Source of the DNA: Clostridium sp. SCN 57-10
GTDB lineage: Bacteria > Bacillota > Clostridia > Oscillospirales > Butyricicoccaceae
NCBI GenBank assembly: GCA_001725215.1
Contig: MEFT01000105.1
Span: forward strand, 1-5,979
Length of the DNA stretch: 5,979 bases
Direction of reading: 5' to 3'
The notes beneath the pieces were generated by a model that was not told where the DNA came from, searched no databases, and saw only the letters and a program-made list of their open reading frames with translations. The position numbers and the translations under genes are program-made. This document shows, in pieces, positions 5,137 through 5,979 of this stretch. Every line of letters begins with the position of its first letter. The first letter of the stretch is position 1.

Positions 5137-5567
5137 ACTTCAAAACCTTTTTGAGAAATTGCCTGATGGAATACTTTGTGATTACCACCTGTGTGACGGC
5201 GGGCATGGCGGTTCTTGGGCAGGTGCTTGACCCGACGCATACGTTCGGGTATGAGGCGTACTGGTCGCCTCTCATTTTCGGGCTTGTGGGCGTCGTGCCC
5301 TCTCTCGTAACATACTCCCGCAAAGAATTAACCTTTCGACAGGCGCTCGTGCGCAAAATAATTCATATCATTGTGCTGGAGGCAACGCTCGTCATATTCG
5401 GTTTCGCCGCCGGGCTGCTCCATGCATTTTCTGACACTTTCCTATTCATGCTTGAGGTATTTATCATTTATCTTGCGGTCAATTTCATCGGCTGGCATCT
5501 TGATAAAAAAAGCGCGGGCGAGATTAACCAAATGCTGAAGTCCCTGCAAAGCAGAGGTGGGCAATAG
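5133..5567 (+). CDS. DUF3021 family membrane protein, probable inhibitor/sensor partner of the LytTR regulator
   Basis: The protein has 144 residues and four predicted membrane helices, about 12-32, 43-62, 75-95 and 102-123, with both ends short. 'FGYEAYWSPLIFGLVGVVPSL' falls at 38-58, followed by 'YSRKELTFRQAL' (61-72); this arrangement is characteristic of DUF3021 proteins as I know them. A short amphipathic C-terminal helix ('AGEINQMLKSLQ', 128-139) would lie in the cytoplasm and could touch the regulator. The start overlaps the stop of the LytTR gene (ATGA), with GGTG 7 bases upstream, so translation is coupled. DUF3021 proteins are typically encoded next to a small LytTR regulator; by analogy with HdrRM and BrsRM of streptococci, the membrane protein is expected to restrain it. 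The signal sensed is unknown. Confidence 0.85.
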   Translation: MNFKTFLRNCLMEYFVITTCVTAGMAVLGQVLDPTHTFGYEAYWSPLIFGLVGVVPSLVTYSRKELTFRQALVRKIIHIIVLEATLVIFGFAAGLLHAFSDTFLFMLEVFIIYLAVNFIGWHLDKKSAGEINQMLKSLQSRGGQ

Positions 5568-5661
5568 GCCTACTACCGGCGCAATTTGCGAATTGTTTGC
5601 ATATCGTCCATTTGAAAGGCCTAAGCGCAGCATCTGAGCTGCCTCAGTGACATACCATATG

Positions 5662-5692
5662 AAGAAGCCGATTGGACGATCGGCTTCTTTTT
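5662..5692 (+). terminator. Rho-independent terminator of the LytTR/DUF3021 operon
   Basis: An 11-bp stem (5662-5672 with 5679-5689; core AAGCCGAT/ATCGGCTT) has the loop TGGACG and the T-run TTTTT (5688-5692). It lies 94 bases after the stop codon. The 3' stretch between (5568-5661) holds a small GCAGC-ATCTGA-GCTGC hairpin (5627-5642) and no gene that I can support. Confidence 0.88.
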
Positions 5693-5765
5693 GTCCTATA
5701 CCCACCATCTGCGCCTTTTGCATTTGAAGCGCTGCGGCCTGCCGTCTCCGCACAAGCACTTCGTC

Positions 5766-5794
5766 TTGCCCGCAGGATTTTTTTATGTTATGCT
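5766..5794 (+). promoter_or_regulatory. Promoter of the last gene
   Basis: The -35 box is TTGCCC (5766-5771) and the -10 box is TATGCT (5789-5794), with a 17-bp spacer. Transcription would start near 5801, about 25 bases before the GTG at 5826. Confidence 0.6.
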
Positions 5795-5825
5795 GTAACA
5801 AAAGTAACCATAAGGAGCGTTAACG

Positions 5826-5979
5826 GTGGTTCATTTAATATACTGTGACAATGCGGGTAAAAAGGGCGAGCGCGTGCTTGACAAAATTTTGTCAGGTGAA
5901 AAGACAATGGTTGTTCGCGGCGCGGCCGGGCGCAAAATCCCCCACAGCCGTGTGTTTGACGGCGAAACGGTCTATTTCA
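5826..5979 (+). CDS. Conserved clostridial hypothetical protein, 5' part only (possible PUA/ASCH-like)
   Basis: AAGGAG (5812-5817) lies 8 bases before a GTG start, and the frame stays open to the window end. The visible 51 residues begin MVHLIYCDNAGKKGERVLDKI and continue with 'LSGEKTMVVRGAAGRKIPHS' and 'RVFDGETVYF'. I recall a conserved, uncharacterised clostridial protein of roughly 130-160 residues starting this way. The pattern of a helix, then 'ILSGEKTM..RG..GRK', then 'GE.VYF' recalls PUA/ASCH-like nucleic-acid-binding folds, where a bound base or ligand sits near the basic GRK segment. That assignment is tentative because only the N-terminal third is present. Its own promoter makes it independent of the LytTR operon. 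Confidence 0.7.
   Translation, partial: MVHLIYCDNAGKKGERVLDKILSGEKTMVVRGAAGRKIPHSRVFDGETVYF

Noticed and set aside
5566..5623. AGGCCTA repeated at 5566 and 5617
   Set aside because: A 7-bp repeat 51 bp apart is expected by chance and has no supporting structure.
5442..5801. 119-residue open frame on the minus strand after DUF3021
   Set aside because: It overlaps the DUF3021 coding sequence, an intrinsic terminator and a promoter; no ribosome site or domain is visible.

Overview
Most of this window, from about base 320 to the end, reads like the chromosome of a fairly GC-rich anaerobic Bacillota (Clostridia-type). The evidence is AGGAG-type ribosome sites, SigA-type promoters with regular 17-bp spacers, short strong rho-independent terminators, a 3-hydroxybutyryl-CoA dehydrogenase of the butyrate pathway, and a LytTR/DUF3021 operon. 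No species can be named from sequence alone. The first ~320 bases differ: they are much richer in GC and encode part of a protein that resembles a conserved hypothetical of Rhizobiales (Alphaproteobacteria). That similarity breaks off abruptly, so a chimeric join or a transferred fragment is likely.

Layout. 2-349: partial, truncated alphaproteobacterial-like ORF, then a strong terminator (380-410). 461-961: promoter and a small, unrecognised, membrane-anchored protein, ending at a perfect 17-bp GC-rich palindrome (988-1027). 1039-1818 (minus): IclR-family regulator, divergent from hbd (1978-2817). The 159-bp gap between them holds two face-to-face promoters and an AT-rich inverted repeat overlapping the iclR promoter. 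2921-3092: promoter, tRNA-Arg(ACG) and terminator. 3118-4534: a degenerate repeat cluster running into a consensus-like promoter, then an alpha/beta hydrolase related to PAF acetylhydrolase, fused to four N-terminal membrane helices. 4587-5692: an extended -10 promoter, a structured leader, a LytTR DNA-binding regulator (best start TTG at 4690), an overlapping DUF3021 membrane protein, and a terminator. 5766-5979: promoter and the 5' end of a conserved clostridial hypothetical gene.

How the genes work together. The IclR regulator probably controls itself and perhaps hbd, a lone butyrate/beta-oxidation gene without its usual crt/bcd/etf partners in view. The LytTR and DUF3021 genes form a LytTR regulatory system: a small DNA-binding protein held in check by a membrane partner. 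The gene just upstream, the membrane hydrolase, has direct repeats of near-LytTR spacing before its promoter, so it is a possible target; this is a hypothesis. No CRISPR array, transposase, integrase or phage gene was seen, and no clear new defence-type system.
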